Of a stretch of 16,132 nucleotides of DNA, positions 1-6,590 are shown piece by piece; position 1 is the stretch's first letter; the number at the start of each line of letters is the position of its first letter. A program made the translations under genes and the position numbers. The notes under the pieces were generated by a model, which had not been told where the DNA came from, did not search any database, and worked only from the letters and a program-made list of their open reading frames with translations. Source of the stretch: UBA6115 sp964534515 (lineage in GTDB: Bacteria; Bacillota; Clostridia; Christensenellales; Aristaeellaceae); assembly GCA_964534515.1 (NCBI GenBank), contig CAZHPW010000053.1, positions 1-16,132 of the forward strand, given 5' to 3'.

Positions 1-232
1 GGTTGGAGCGAACGATGTAGTCAACCCTGCGGCCAACACGGCGGAGGGCACGCCCATTTACGGCATGCCGGTATTAAACGCAGGGGAAGCCAAGCGGCTG
101 ATTTTGTGCAATTTTGACACCAAGCCGGGCTACGCCGGCGTGCCCAACCCGCTGTATGAGGACGACTCCAACCGGCTGCTCCTGCTGGGCGACGCCAAGG
201 ACAGCCTGCAGAAACTGCTCAATGCGTTCTAA
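1..232 (+). CDS. pntB: NAD(P) transhydrogenase subunit beta, C-terminal end (partial)
   Basis: This is the last 76 residues of the beta subunit of the membrane proton-translocating NAD(P) transhydrogenase; the start lies outside the window. The readable frame starts at base 2 and ends TTC TAA at 230-232. The fragment covers the end of the soluble NADP(H)-binding domain III: GANDVVNPAAN, PIYGMPVLNAGEAK, GYAGVPNPL and the closing GDAK loop are all family hallmarks. In E. coli PntB the segment just before GYAG is a Lys-Arg-Ser stretch that contacts the 2'-phosphate of NADP; here the aligned residues are Asn-Phe-Asp. The enzyme normally couples hydride transfer between NADH and NADP+ to proton flow. 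The cupin gene follows after 22 bases, so the two are probably co-transcribed. Family identity is very likely; cofactor preference cannot be judged from this piece alone. Confidence 0.93.
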   Translation, partial: VGANDVVNPAANTAEGTPIYGMPVLNAGEAKRLILCNFDTKPGYAGVPNPLYEDDSNRLLLLGDAKDSLQKLLNAF

Positions 233-254
233 AGACAACATGGGGGAAGGGCAG

Positions 255-755
255 ATGTTTGAGCAGGTTTTCCTAAAGCCCGCACCGCCCTTCCCCAACA
301 GCCCGCTCCCGGTGTTGCTCTACCCCGGCGCGCTTGAGCCAAAGGGGGATTTGGAGCGGGCTTTTTTAACACTCTTTCAAGACAACAACTGGGGAGATGG
401 CTGGGTGAACGGCGTGTACGCCTTCCACCACTTCCACACCACGGCGCATGAGGCGCTGGGCTGCGCGTCTGGATGGGTCACGGTGCTCTTGGGCGGGCCT
501 GGGGGAAGGGAGTTCACTTTGAAGGCCGGGGACGCGGTTCTTTTGCCCGCGGGCACTGCTCATTTCAGGGTCAAGTCCTCGGGTGATTACAGCATTGTGG
601 GCGCTTACCCCAAGGGTCAGTCGCCTGATTTAATGCGGGGCGAACCCGCTCAATTTGAAGCCGCGCTCAAGAATATCAGCAAACTGCCCCTGCCCGATTC
701 CGACCCGGTTTTGGGCAGGGCGGGTCCGGCCGTCATGGTCTGGGGCAGCATCTAA
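255..755 (+). CDS. YjlB-family cupin protein
   Basis: A 166-residue single-domain cupin resembling Bacillus subtilis YjlB; the family has no established reaction. Cupin motif 1 is visible as YAFHHFHTTAHE (residues 56-66; His59, His61 and His65/Glu66 are candidate metal ligands). Motif 2 is GDAVLLPAGTAH (92-103, His103 the last ligand). The GAYPKGQ and LPLPDSDPV stretches after the barrel are also YjlB-like. I place the start at ATG 255 because a purine-rich GGGGGAAGGG sits at 242-251 just upstream. An in-frame ATG at 240 lacks such a site, and longer in-frame extensions overlap pntB. It has no signal peptide or membrane segment, so it is cytoplasmic. It lies 22 bases behind pntB and a terminator follows at 787-809. 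Its substrate is unknown. Confidence 0.9.
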   Translation: MFEQVFLKPAPPFPNSPLPVLLYPGALEPKGDLERAFLTLFQDNNWGDGWVNGVYAFHHFHTTAHEALGCASGWVTVLLGGPGGREFTLKAGDAVLLPAGTAHFRVKSSGDYSIVGAYPKGQSPDLMRGEPAQFEAALKNISKLPLPDSDPVLGRAGPAVMVWGSI

Positions 756-786
756 AAGCAGAATAGGATGAGGTACACGATTAAAG

Positions 787-809
787 CCGCAGCCATGGGC
801 CGCGGTTTT
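787..809 (+). terminator. Rho-independent terminator after the cupin gene
   Basis: A hairpin is formed by CCGC-A-GCC (787-794), loop ATG and GGC-C-GCGG (798-805), with one A-C mismatch, followed by TTTT (806-809). It lies 31 bases after the cupin stop and directly before the next promoter, so it would separate the pntB-cupin unit from the glycosidase unit. The stem is short. Confidence 0.6.
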
Positions 810-811
810 GA

Positions 812-840
812 TTGACATTCCATGGGCTGATTGCTATATT
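812..840 (+). promoter_or_regulatory. Sigma-A promoter of the NAGPA/Lgt-like operon
   Basis: TTGACA (812-817) is a perfect -35. A 17-bp spacer follows, then TATATT (835-840) as -10 with an extended TGC immediately upstream (832-834). Transcription should start near 847, giving a leader of about 23 bases that holds little beyond the ribosome-binding site at 859-864. This is the best promoter in the window. Confidence 0.85.
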
Positions 841-869
841 TTTCAAGGATTGTGAAGTGGGAGGACCTT

Positions 870-1787
870 ATGAAAAAAGACAGAACCAGATGGCTGAGAA
901 TCCTTGTGATCGCCATCCTCATGGCGCTTTTAATGGTGCTTGTGCCCTCCGGCGCCATTTATTCCTACGCGGAAATTACCCCCCTGCCCATTGATGAAAA
1001 AGGCGGCATTCCCCCCTATGACTGGGGTTATACCAGCGATGAGTCCTATGAGGATGAGTCCATCTCCGTGAACATTGAGCACGGGCGGTTTGAGGACACC
1101 AATTGGACCTCTGTGCGCATCAAGATTGCCGACCCCACCCAGCTACGCACCTTAAAAGCCGGCAAGTACGGCTCCGCCCAGGAGGCCCAGGGCGCGGCCA
1201 TGGCGCGCAGGGTCAAATCCGTTGTCGCCATCGGCGGGGACTTCTTTGCCTTTCACAATTACGGCTACATCGTGCGCCAGGCGCAGTTTTACCGCAAGAA
1301 CCTAACCGGCAAGCAGGATGTGCTGGTCATTGACGACAAGGGCGATTTCCATCTGCTTTTGCGCCCGGACAAGGCGGCGGTGGAGGCCTTTGAAAAGGAC
1401 AACAAGGAGCACATCATCAACGCCTTCACTTTTGGCCCGGCGCTGTTTCAAGACGGCGCGCCCATTGAGGACATGACAACCGCCAAGACCGATGACGTCA
1501 GGGCCCAGCGCATCGCCTTTTGCCAGACAGGGCCGCTGTCCTACCGGGTGGTGTACTGCGAGGGCCCCAATGACGACAACTCCAAGGGCATGGACATCCC
1601 GCAGTTTATCCGGCTCATTGACACCTTTGATGATGTCATCAGCGCGTACAATTTAGACGGCGGCTCCTCCGCCACCATTGTCTTTAAGGACGAGAAAATC
1701 AACGGCCCCCAGGCGCAGCGCAGCCGCTCCATCGGGGACATCATCTATTTCGCCAGCGCCTACAAAGAGGGTTTTAAAGTTGAGTGA
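870..1787 (+). CDS. Secreted phosphodiester glycosidase family protein (NAGPA domain)
   Basis: A 305-residue exported protein. Residues 8-32 form a hydrophobic signal or anchor segment with no lipobox. The rest is a NAGPA domain, named after the human enzyme that removes GlcNAc from GlcNAc-1-phospho-mannose; bacterial members are thought to hydrolyse phosphodiester-linked sugars of the envelope. Visible landmarks are IGGDFF (121-126), FTFGPAL (186-192), the AQRIAF position where family members often read PRTAIG (212-217), and YNLDGGSSATIVF (260-272), the conserved Asp-Gly-Gly loop. Start ATG 870 is chosen because GGGAGG (859-864) lies five bases upstream; a longer in-frame start at 831 would fall inside the promoter. 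Its last eight bases overlap the next gene. A second NAGPA domain is encoded at 4823-6508. The exact substrate is unknown. Confidence 0.9.
   Translation: MKKDRTRWLRILVIAILMALLMVLVPSGAIYSYAEITPLPIDEKGGIPPYDWGYTSDESYEDESISVNIEHGRFEDTNWTSVRIKIADPTQLRTLKAGKYGSAQEAQGAAMARRVKSVVAIGGDFFAFHNYGYIVRQAQFYRKNLTGKQDVLVIDDKGDFHLLLRPDKAAVEAFEKDNKEHIINAFTFGPALFQDGAPIEDMTTAKTDDVRAQRIAFCQTGPLSYRVVYCEGPNDDNSKGMDIPQFIRLIDTFDDVISAYNLDGGSSATIVFKDEKINGPQAQRSRSIGDIIYFASAYKEGFKVE
1764..1782 (+). promoter_or_regulatory. Ribosome-binding site and TTG start of the Lgt-like gene
   Basis: AAAGAGGG (1764-1771) lies within the end of the upstream gene, eight bases before TTG at 1780-1782. No ATG in this frame gives a sensible N-terminus, and the residues after TTG match the Lgt N-terminal pattern (short segment, then TAYGLG). 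The start overlaps the upstream TGA, which favours translational coupling. Confidence 0.75.
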
Positions 1788-2742
1788 GCCGCTGTTTTCC
1801 CTGTACGGTTTTCCGGTCACGGCCTACGGCCTGGGCATCTTTCTAAGCCTGGCGCTGTGCGCCGTCTTTGCGGCCCTGCATTTGAAAAAGCAGGGCTTTG
1901 AGCCCAGGATGCTTGAGACCTTTTTGCTCTTTGCCATCCCGCTGGGCGTCCTCCTGGGCCGGGGGGTGTATGTGCTCATCCGGCTGAACTTTTTCTTAGG
2001 CTGGGAGAACGCCCTGGCCCTGCGCTTCTGGCAAGGCGGCTACTCAGTCTGGGGCGTGATTCTGGCCTTTCTGCTGGCGGGCGTTCTGACCGGCAAACTG
2101 CTTCACATCAAGCCCGCCCGTCTGCTGGACGCATTGGCGCCCGGCGCCCTTATGATGCTGGCGCTCTCCCGTATTATGGAGGGCTTTGCCGGTCAGGGCT
2201 TTGGGCAGGAGGTGCCCGCCTTTCTGCGGTTTTTCCCCTTCGCGGTTGTCAATGAGTACGAGGAATGGCGCTACGCCATCTTTGTGCTGGAGGGACTGGC
2301 GGCGCTGGTGTTCATGCTCAAGGTACTTAGATACAAGGGTGAGGAAGGCAACAAGACCCGCCTGGCCCTCATCCTGTTCTGCGCGTTTCAGATTGTGTTT
2401 GAAAGCCTCCGGGAGGACGAGGTCTTGTCCTGGGGCTTTGTGAAGGCCTCCCAGATGTTCTCGGCCATCGGGCTTTACCTCATCCTATTAGGCGGCTTGT
2501 ACTTCAGGGGTCATTCCGCCTGGAGGGCGCCGCGGCACCTGGCCCAGGCGGTCTTCTTTCTGCTGATTTTTGTGATTGTCGGCCTCGAGTTCGCGATTGA
2601 CAAGACCACGCTTGATATCAACCTGATTTATCTTGTGATGACCGCGGTTTGTTTGGGGCTGTGCCTCCTGGTGCGCCACTGCGCCATCAACAAAGAAAAG
2701 CGGACGGCTGTTTGGCCGCCCGCTCCTGAAAGCGTCGCATAA
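1780..2742 (+). CDS. Divergent Lgt-like integral membrane protein
   Basis: A 320-residue polytopic membrane protein of the prolipoprotein diacylglyceryl transferase family, judged by the order of landmarks: FSLYGFPVTAYGLG (6-19), WQGGYSVWG (84-92), LDALAPGALMMLALSRIMEG (116-135) and a closing FQIVFESLRED (203-213). Lgt normally transfers diacylglycerol from phosphatidylglycerol to the lipobox cysteine. Several residues expected in active Lgt are changed: the His of the SFHGG-type motif aligns with Trp91, the Asn after the conserved Arg (here Arg131) aligns with Glu134, and the Arg before the last conserved Glu aligns with Gln204. About 60 extra C-terminal residues add two hydrophobic segments (257-270 and 281-299). 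It probably does not have standard Lgt activity and may act on another lipid or glycan. The overlap with the glycosidase gene argues for a shared role. Confidence 0.82.
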   Translation: MSEPLFSLYGFPVTAYGLGIFLSLALCAVFAALHLKKQGFEPRMLETFLLFAIPLGVLLGRGVYVLIRLNFFLGWENALALRFWQGGYSVWGVILAFLLAGVLTGKLLHIKPARLLDALAPGALMMLALSRIMEGFAGQGFGQEVPAFLRFFPFAVVNEYEEWRYAIFVLEGLAALVFMLKVLRYKGEEGNKTRLALILFCAFQIVFESLREDEVLSWGFVKASQMFSAIGLYLILLGGLYFRGHSAWRAPRHLAQAVFFLLIFVIVGLEFAIDKTTLDINLIYLVMTAVCLGLCLLVRHCAINKEKRTAVWPPAPESVA

Positions 2743-2744
2743 AC

Positions 2745-3698
2745 TTACTTCGGCTCTTCTTCCAGGCTTGAAAACGGAATAAAGACGCCCTTGTCAAAGG
2801 TGTGCCGCATGGCGAAAAAGCGGGGATGCTCCCGCCAGCCGCCGGTGGTCGCCATTTTTGTGGTGCTGTTGATGTCGGTATTGGGCAGCTGCTCGCGCAG
2901 GGCGTTCACCACCTCCTTGGTCAGGCCGTTGCGGGACAGCCAGACGCGCTCCAAGTGGTCCATCTCATACAGCGGGCTCAAGTCCGTGATTTCGTTGAGC
3001 ACTAGGTTCAAGTCTAACAACTTGGAAAGGCCGGAGAGCGGACTTAAGTCCGTCACCTTGTTCATGAAGATTTCCAGGTACTCCAGCTCCTTCAAATCGG
3101 CCAGCACGCTCAAATCCCTGACCTGGTTGTCCGCCAGGATGAGGTAGCGCAGGTTATTGCAGTTCTTTAAAAAGCTTAAATCATTGATTTTGTTGTGGCC
3201 CAGGTCCAGGGCCAGCATGTTCGGGCAGAGCAGCAATTGCCGGAAGGCCTCGGACTTGTACAGCGGCTCGCCCCGGCGGTGCATAGAAAAGATGACGTCA
3301 TCTGTCCGGCAGAGGAAGCCCGCGATTTTCATCGTGAGGCCAAACTCAACCTGGGGGAAAGCCTCCACCAGCGCCCAGACCTGTTTTTCAGTCGGCCTTG
3401 AGGAGAATAAATCCACCTTTTTAAGCTTGGGCAGCTGGCGCAATTCCTCGGCAAAAGCGGTGAACTTTTCCACCTTGACCTTGCCCAGGTCGAGGTATTC
3501 CATGTCCTCATGTACCGGGATGCCCAGGACGGTCATGGGCGGCTCCGGTGTAGCGGTAGGCTCAGGCGTCGCGGTAGGCTCCGGGCTTGGTGTTGTCACA
3601 GGTGCGGCGCTTACTTGTGGCGTCGCCCCGCTTTCCGCCAGGGCAAAAAGGCCGGGCAGCAACAGCAGAACCAGACAAAAAACCGTCAGCTTTTTCAT
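2745..3698 (-). CDS. Secreted leucine-rich-repeat protein with TPEP linker
   Basis: A 317-residue exported protein. Residues 1-21 are a signal peptide ending Ala-Leu-Ala. Residues 33-54 are a Pro/Thr/Glu-rich linker of repeated TPEP units, and 55-150 form a cap or uncharacterised region. About four or five internalin-like leucine-rich repeats span 159-257 (MLALDLGHNKINDLSFL; LRYLILADNQVRDLSVL; LEYLEIFMNKVTDLSPL; LLDLNLVLNEITDLSPL). The tail (270-317) has no recognised anchor, LPxTG or lipobox. Start ATG 3698 has AAAGGAAAG upstream. The repeats are of the 21-22-residue type that forms protein-binding surfaces; the partner is unknown. The gene is divergent from the CapA gene and convergent with the Lgt-like gene, with 2 bp between the stops and no visible terminator. 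Confidence 0.9.
   Translation of the reverse strand: MKKLTVFCLVLLLLPGLFALAESGATPQVSAAPVTTPSPEPTATPEPTATPEPPMTVLGIPVHEDMEYLDLGKVKVEKFTAFAEELRQLPKLKKVDLFSSRPTEKQVWALVEAFPQVEFGLTMKIAGFLCRTDDVIFSMHRRGEPLYKSEAFRQLLLCPNMLALDLGHNKINDLSFLKNCNNLRYLILADNQVRDLSVLADLKELEYLEIFMNKVTDLSPLSGLSKLLDLNLVLNEITDLSPLYEMDHLERVWLSRNGLTKEVVNALREQLPNTDINSTTKMATTGGWREHPRFFAMRHTFDKGVFIPFSSLEEEPK
3541..3588 (-). repeat. 18-bp coding minisatellite in the LRR protein linker
   Basis: Two near-identical 18-bp units (3541-3558 and 3559-3576) and a partial third from 3577 begin with GGCTC and end GCGGTA on the + strand. They encode the TPEPTA repeats. Such units can expand or contract without a frameshift, which would vary linker length. 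Confidence 0.75.
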
Positions 3699-3737
3699 GG
3701 GGCTTTCCTTTCAAAGGTGTCGTGGGGTCTTTTTGTA

Positions 3738-3746
3738 TGTTATCAT
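3738..3746 (+). promoter_or_regulatory. Candidate extended -10 promoter of the CapA operon
   Basis: TGTTATCAT (TG at 3738-3739, -10 hexamer 3741-3746) fits an extended -10 about 28 bases before the CapA start; the -35 position (3718-3723, TGTCGT) is poor. The near-palindrome TTATCATAA also reads TATGAT on the minus strand, so it might serve the divergent LRR gene, but no -35 supports that. Confidence 0.45.
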
Positions 3747-3773
3747 AACTCAAAGCTTATTGGGAGGTTTGAC

Positions 3774-4814
3774 ATGAAAACCCGCCGCCTGCTCGCCTTC
3801 GTTTTCATTTTTGTATTTGCCGCCATCGGCGCTGTGGCTGAGACGCTGACCCTGACCTTTTTGGGGGACAGCAGCATTGGGGACGCCATCCAGTTTCGCA
3901 AGCGCGACACCAGCTACCATGGCGTTATCCGCGAAAAAGGCATGGAATGGCCTTTTTCCCTGGTCAGTGAGCACTTGAAGCAAGATGACCTGACCATCGC
4001 CAACCTGGAAGGCTCCATGACCACGCTGACCAAGCACAAGGATGTGCGCTGGCCTTTGGTAATTGACCCTTCCCACGTGGGCATCCTGCAGGCCGGCTCC
4101 ATTGAGGTGGTCAACACTGCCAACAACCACGCCTTTGATTTCCTCCAGGCCGGCTATGAGGACACCCTGGAGAACCTGGACGCCGCCGGCATCGCGCACT
4201 TTGGTACCCTGAGCCCGCCCTCCAGAACCGGGGTCAACCGCCAGGTGATTGTTGAGAAAAAGGGCGTTAAAATCGGCTTTGTCGGCTTTACCTACCCGCA
4301 AAAGAGCGACCTGAAGGTGCTGGAGACTGCGGTTAGCGAGATGAGGGAAGCCGGGTGCGACCTCATCGTGTTAAGCCTGCACTGGGGCAGGGAAACCCAC
4401 CTAAAGCCCAACAACACCCAGTTTAATTTCACCAGGCAGGCGATGAAGTACGACATTGACATGATTTACGGCCACCACCCCCATGTGGTTCAGCCCATCG
4501 CGCTGTATGAAGGCCGCCCGGTGCTGTTTTCCACCGGCAACTTCACCTTTGGCACCATGAGCAAGGTGGACCCCTCCACCGGGCTGTTCCAGGTGGAATA
4601 TGAATTGACAGATGGCAAGCCGCGCCTGTCCAAAATCCAGGTCATTCCCTGCGTCACCAGCGGCAGCGGCGACTTCCGCCCGGTGCCTGTGACTGACCCC
4701 ATGGAGCAGCAGGAAATCTTCAAGAAACTGACACTGAAAAACCCGCCCAAGGGCTTTGAAGCCCTGCCGGAAAGCTTTTTGACGACCGGCGTGGCTGAGT
4801 TCATATCGGAATAG
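3774..4814 (+). CDS. Secreted CapA/PgsA-family metallophosphatase
   Basis: A 346-residue exported protein with a signal peptide at 1-22 ending Ala-Val-Ala. The CapA fold is the calcineurin-like phosphoesterase type linked in Bacillus to poly-gamma-glutamate capsule synthesis and elsewhere to surface polymers. Its motifs occur in order: FLGDSSIGD (29-37, metal-binding Asp), NLEG (77-80), NTANNH (114-119), SLHWG (201-205), YGHHPHVVQP (232-241) and STGNFTFG (253-260). All expected metal-ligand Asn and His positions are present, so it should be an active metal enzyme. Start ATG 3774 follows GGGAGG at 3762-3767. The next gene begins eight bases after the stop with its ribosome-binding site overlapping the stop codon, so the two form an operon. 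No pgsB or pgsC partner is in the window, so a capsule role is not supported; a phosphatase acting on an envelope glycan is possible. Confidence 0.9.
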   Translation: MKTRRLLAFVFIFVFAAIGAVAETLTLTFLGDSSIGDAIQFRKRDTSYHGVIREKGMEWPFSLVSEHLKQDDLTIANLEGSMTTLTKHKDVRWPLVIDPSHVGILQAGSIEVVNTANNHAFDFLQAGYEDTLENLDAAGIAHFGTLSPPSRTGVNRQVIVEKKGVKIGFVGFTYPQKSDLKVLETAVSEMREAGCDLIVLSLHWGRETHLKPNNTQFNFTRQAMKYDIDMIYGHHPHVVQPIALYEGRPVLFSTGNFTFGTMSKVDPSTGLFQVEYELTDGKPRLSKIQVIPCVTSGSGDFRPVPVTDPMEQQEIFKKLTLKNPPKGFEALPESFLTTGVAEFISE

Positions 4815-4822
4815 GAGGCGGC

Positions 4823-6508
4823 ATGCGGTTCAAAACGCTTTTGTGTCTGGCGCTGGTGGTCTGCCTGCTGCCGCTTCACGCGCTCATGCAAGGGGGCAGC
4901 CTGACGGCCTATGACCACTACATCGGAAGGCAGCATTACCTGCTCTTTGGCCAGTACCCGGGCAGGGCGGACGGCGGCGAGACGCCCATCCTCTGGCGGG
5001 TGTTGAAAAAGGACAAGCAGCAGGTTGTTTTGCTGAGTGAGTACGTTTTGGATGTCATCCCCGGGCATGTGGGGGAGGGCTATAACGGCTATGCCGCGTC
5101 CACGCTCAAAGCCTGGCTGGAGAATGAGTTTAAAAACGCGGCGTTTCATGAAGAGCAGCAGGCTCTGCTATTATCGGCCAAGGGCCAGCCGCCCCTGCGC
5201 CTGCCGGACGCCAAGTTGCTGGACGAAAAAAACCTGGGCATGGCGGAGGACGCTATGCGCGCGGCCGTGCCCACGGCTTATGCCCTGTCAAAAGGCGTAT
5301 TGAATGAGGATAACCTGAGCGCCGCCTACTGGATGCGTGAGCAATCGGTCAAGGACAAGGGCCTGCAGCGCGTCATCCTGCCCGGCGGAGTGAGTGATTT
5401 TATCAAGCCCGCGGAGGGAAACATCGGCGTCCGCCCCGTTTTGACCCTGGACGCGCGGAAATTGGGCCCGGTCACCGGCTACGGCAGCCTCAATGACCCC
5501 TATGTGATTACGGGCATCCCTCAGCTGCTGCCGGAAAAAGCACCGCTTGCTGAGAACACGCCGCAGCCGGCGGTTGAGGACGAAGGCGGCAGCATGAATG
5601 TTGAAGGCTTTCCGCCGCTCACCGGCCAGGGCTTTTTACCCGCGGGGGAGGAAGAATTTGTCTTTATCGATGAAACCGCCGGGCTCTGGCGCTTTGCCAA
5701 TGCTGATTTGCGCATTGAAATCATGCGGCACACGCATCAGACAGAACGCTTAAGGTGGTTGACGGCTGAAATCTTTGTCCGCCCAGGGGCTTCAACCTTT
5801 TTTATGGCGCCTTATGACAAGGAAAACATGCTAAGGGACTTGGACAAGTACCTAAACAAGCAGGACGCCATCGCCCGGCAGCACAACCTGGTCTTCACCA
5901 TGGGCGGGGATTACTTCATCTACCGCTTGGGCGCTGCCAAAAGGGACAAGGTCATCCGCGCGGTGGGCGTTGAAATCCGTGACCACCGCATCCTGGTGGA
6001 CAAGCCCGCCATCAAGGACCGTACCTTCCTGCCGCCACTTGACCACCTGGCCATCTTCCCGGACGGGGACATGAAGGTGTACGCGGCGGGTGAAATCACC
6101 GGCCAGGAATTGGTGGACCTGGGCGCGCGGGATGTGCTCAGCTTTGGCCCCTGGCTCATCAGGGATGGGGTCATCAATGAAAGCTACTCCACCTACGGCA
6201 CCACACTGCAGCCGCGCTCCATGATTGGCATGGTGGAAAAGGGGCACTATTGGGCGGTCGTGGTGGAAGGGCGCATCGGTCCCTCCAATGGCCTGACCCT
6301 GCCGGAGTCAACCCAGTTGATGAAGGAACTGGGTTGCACCCTGGCCTACAACCTGGACGGCGGCTGGACCAGCGCCATGATATTCATGGGCAAACAATTA
6401 AACCAGCTGGACAAGAACGGGGTCAGAAACAACGCCCGCACGCAAAACGAGGTGCTGGGCATCGGGTACACGGACGCTTATCTGGAGGGGCGCTATCCTC
6501 TGAAGTAA
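4823..6508 (+). CDS. DUF6273-NAGPA fusion, secreted phosphodiester glycosidase family
   Basis: A 561-residue exported protein. Residues 1-20 are a signal peptide without lipobox. Residues 39-212 look like a DUF6273 domain, with its usual LFGQYP, PILWRVL, LLSEYVLD, STLKAWLENEF and NIGVRPVLTLD pattern; this domain is common in Clostridia surface proteins and has unknown function. A Pro/Glu-rich linker covers about 233-270. Residues 290-555 are a NAGPA domain with MGGDYF (360-365), SFGPWL (440-445), PRSMIG (464-469) and YNLDGGWTSAMIF (509-521). The Asp-Gly-Gly loop is intact, so catalysis is plausible. Start ATG 4823 has AGGAGG at 4813-4818, overlapping the CapA stop. The gene ends 34 bases before a strong terminator. 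It is a paralogue of the 870-1787 product in the catalytic half only; DUF6273 may direct it to a surface target. Confidence 0.88.
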   Translation: MRFKTLLCLALVVCLLPLHALMQGGSLTAYDHYIGRQHYLLFGQYPGRADGGETPILWRVLKKDKQQVVLLSEYVLDVIPGHVGEGYNGYAASTLKAWLENEFKNAAFHEEQQALLLSAKGQPPLRLPDAKLLDEKNLGMAEDAMRAAVPTAYALSKGVLNEDNLSAAYWMREQSVKDKGLQRVILPGGVSDFIKPAEGNIGVRPVLTLDARKLGPVTGYGSLNDPYVITGIPQLLPEKAPLAENTPQPAVEDEGGSMNVEGFPPLTGQGFLPAGEEEFVFIDETAGLWRFANADLRIEIMRHTHQTERLRWLTAEIFVRPGASTFFMAPYDKENMLRDLDKYLNKQDAIARQHNLVFTMGGDYFIYRLGAAKRDKVIRAVGVEIRDHRILVDKPAIKDRTFLPPLDHLAIFPDGDMKVYAAGEITGQELVDLGARDVLSFGPWLIRDGVINESYSTYGTTLQPRSMIGMVEKGHYWAVVVEGRIGPSNGLTLPESTQLMKELGCTLAYNLDGGWTSAMIFMGKQLNQLDKNGVRNNARTQNEVLGIGYTDAYLEGRYPLK

Positions 6509-6542
6509 TTCTGATTTCATTTGTCGGCATAAAACTGATAAT

Positions 6543-6575
6543 AAACAGCCCGCGGTTTGATGCCGCGGGCTGTTT
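6543..6575. terminator. Bidirectional terminator between convergent genes
   Basis: AAACAGCCCGCGG (6543-6555) pairs perfectly with CCGCGGGCTGTTT (6563-6575) around a 7-base loop. T-rich sequence flanks the stem on the reading side of both strands. It lies between the ends of the DUF6273-NAGPA gene (+) and the peptidoglycan-binding gene (-). Confidence 0.9.
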
Positions 6576-6590
6576 CTATATGAATATACG

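Noticed and set aside
3157..3777. 206-codon plus-strand frame opposite the LRR gene
   Set aside because: Antisense of a well-supported LRR protein; its Val/Gly repeat is just the complement of the TPEP linker.
3774..4814. Poly-gamma-glutamate capsule locus
   Set aside because: Only a CapA-type protein is present; no pgsB/capB ligase or pgsC/capC partner lies in the window.
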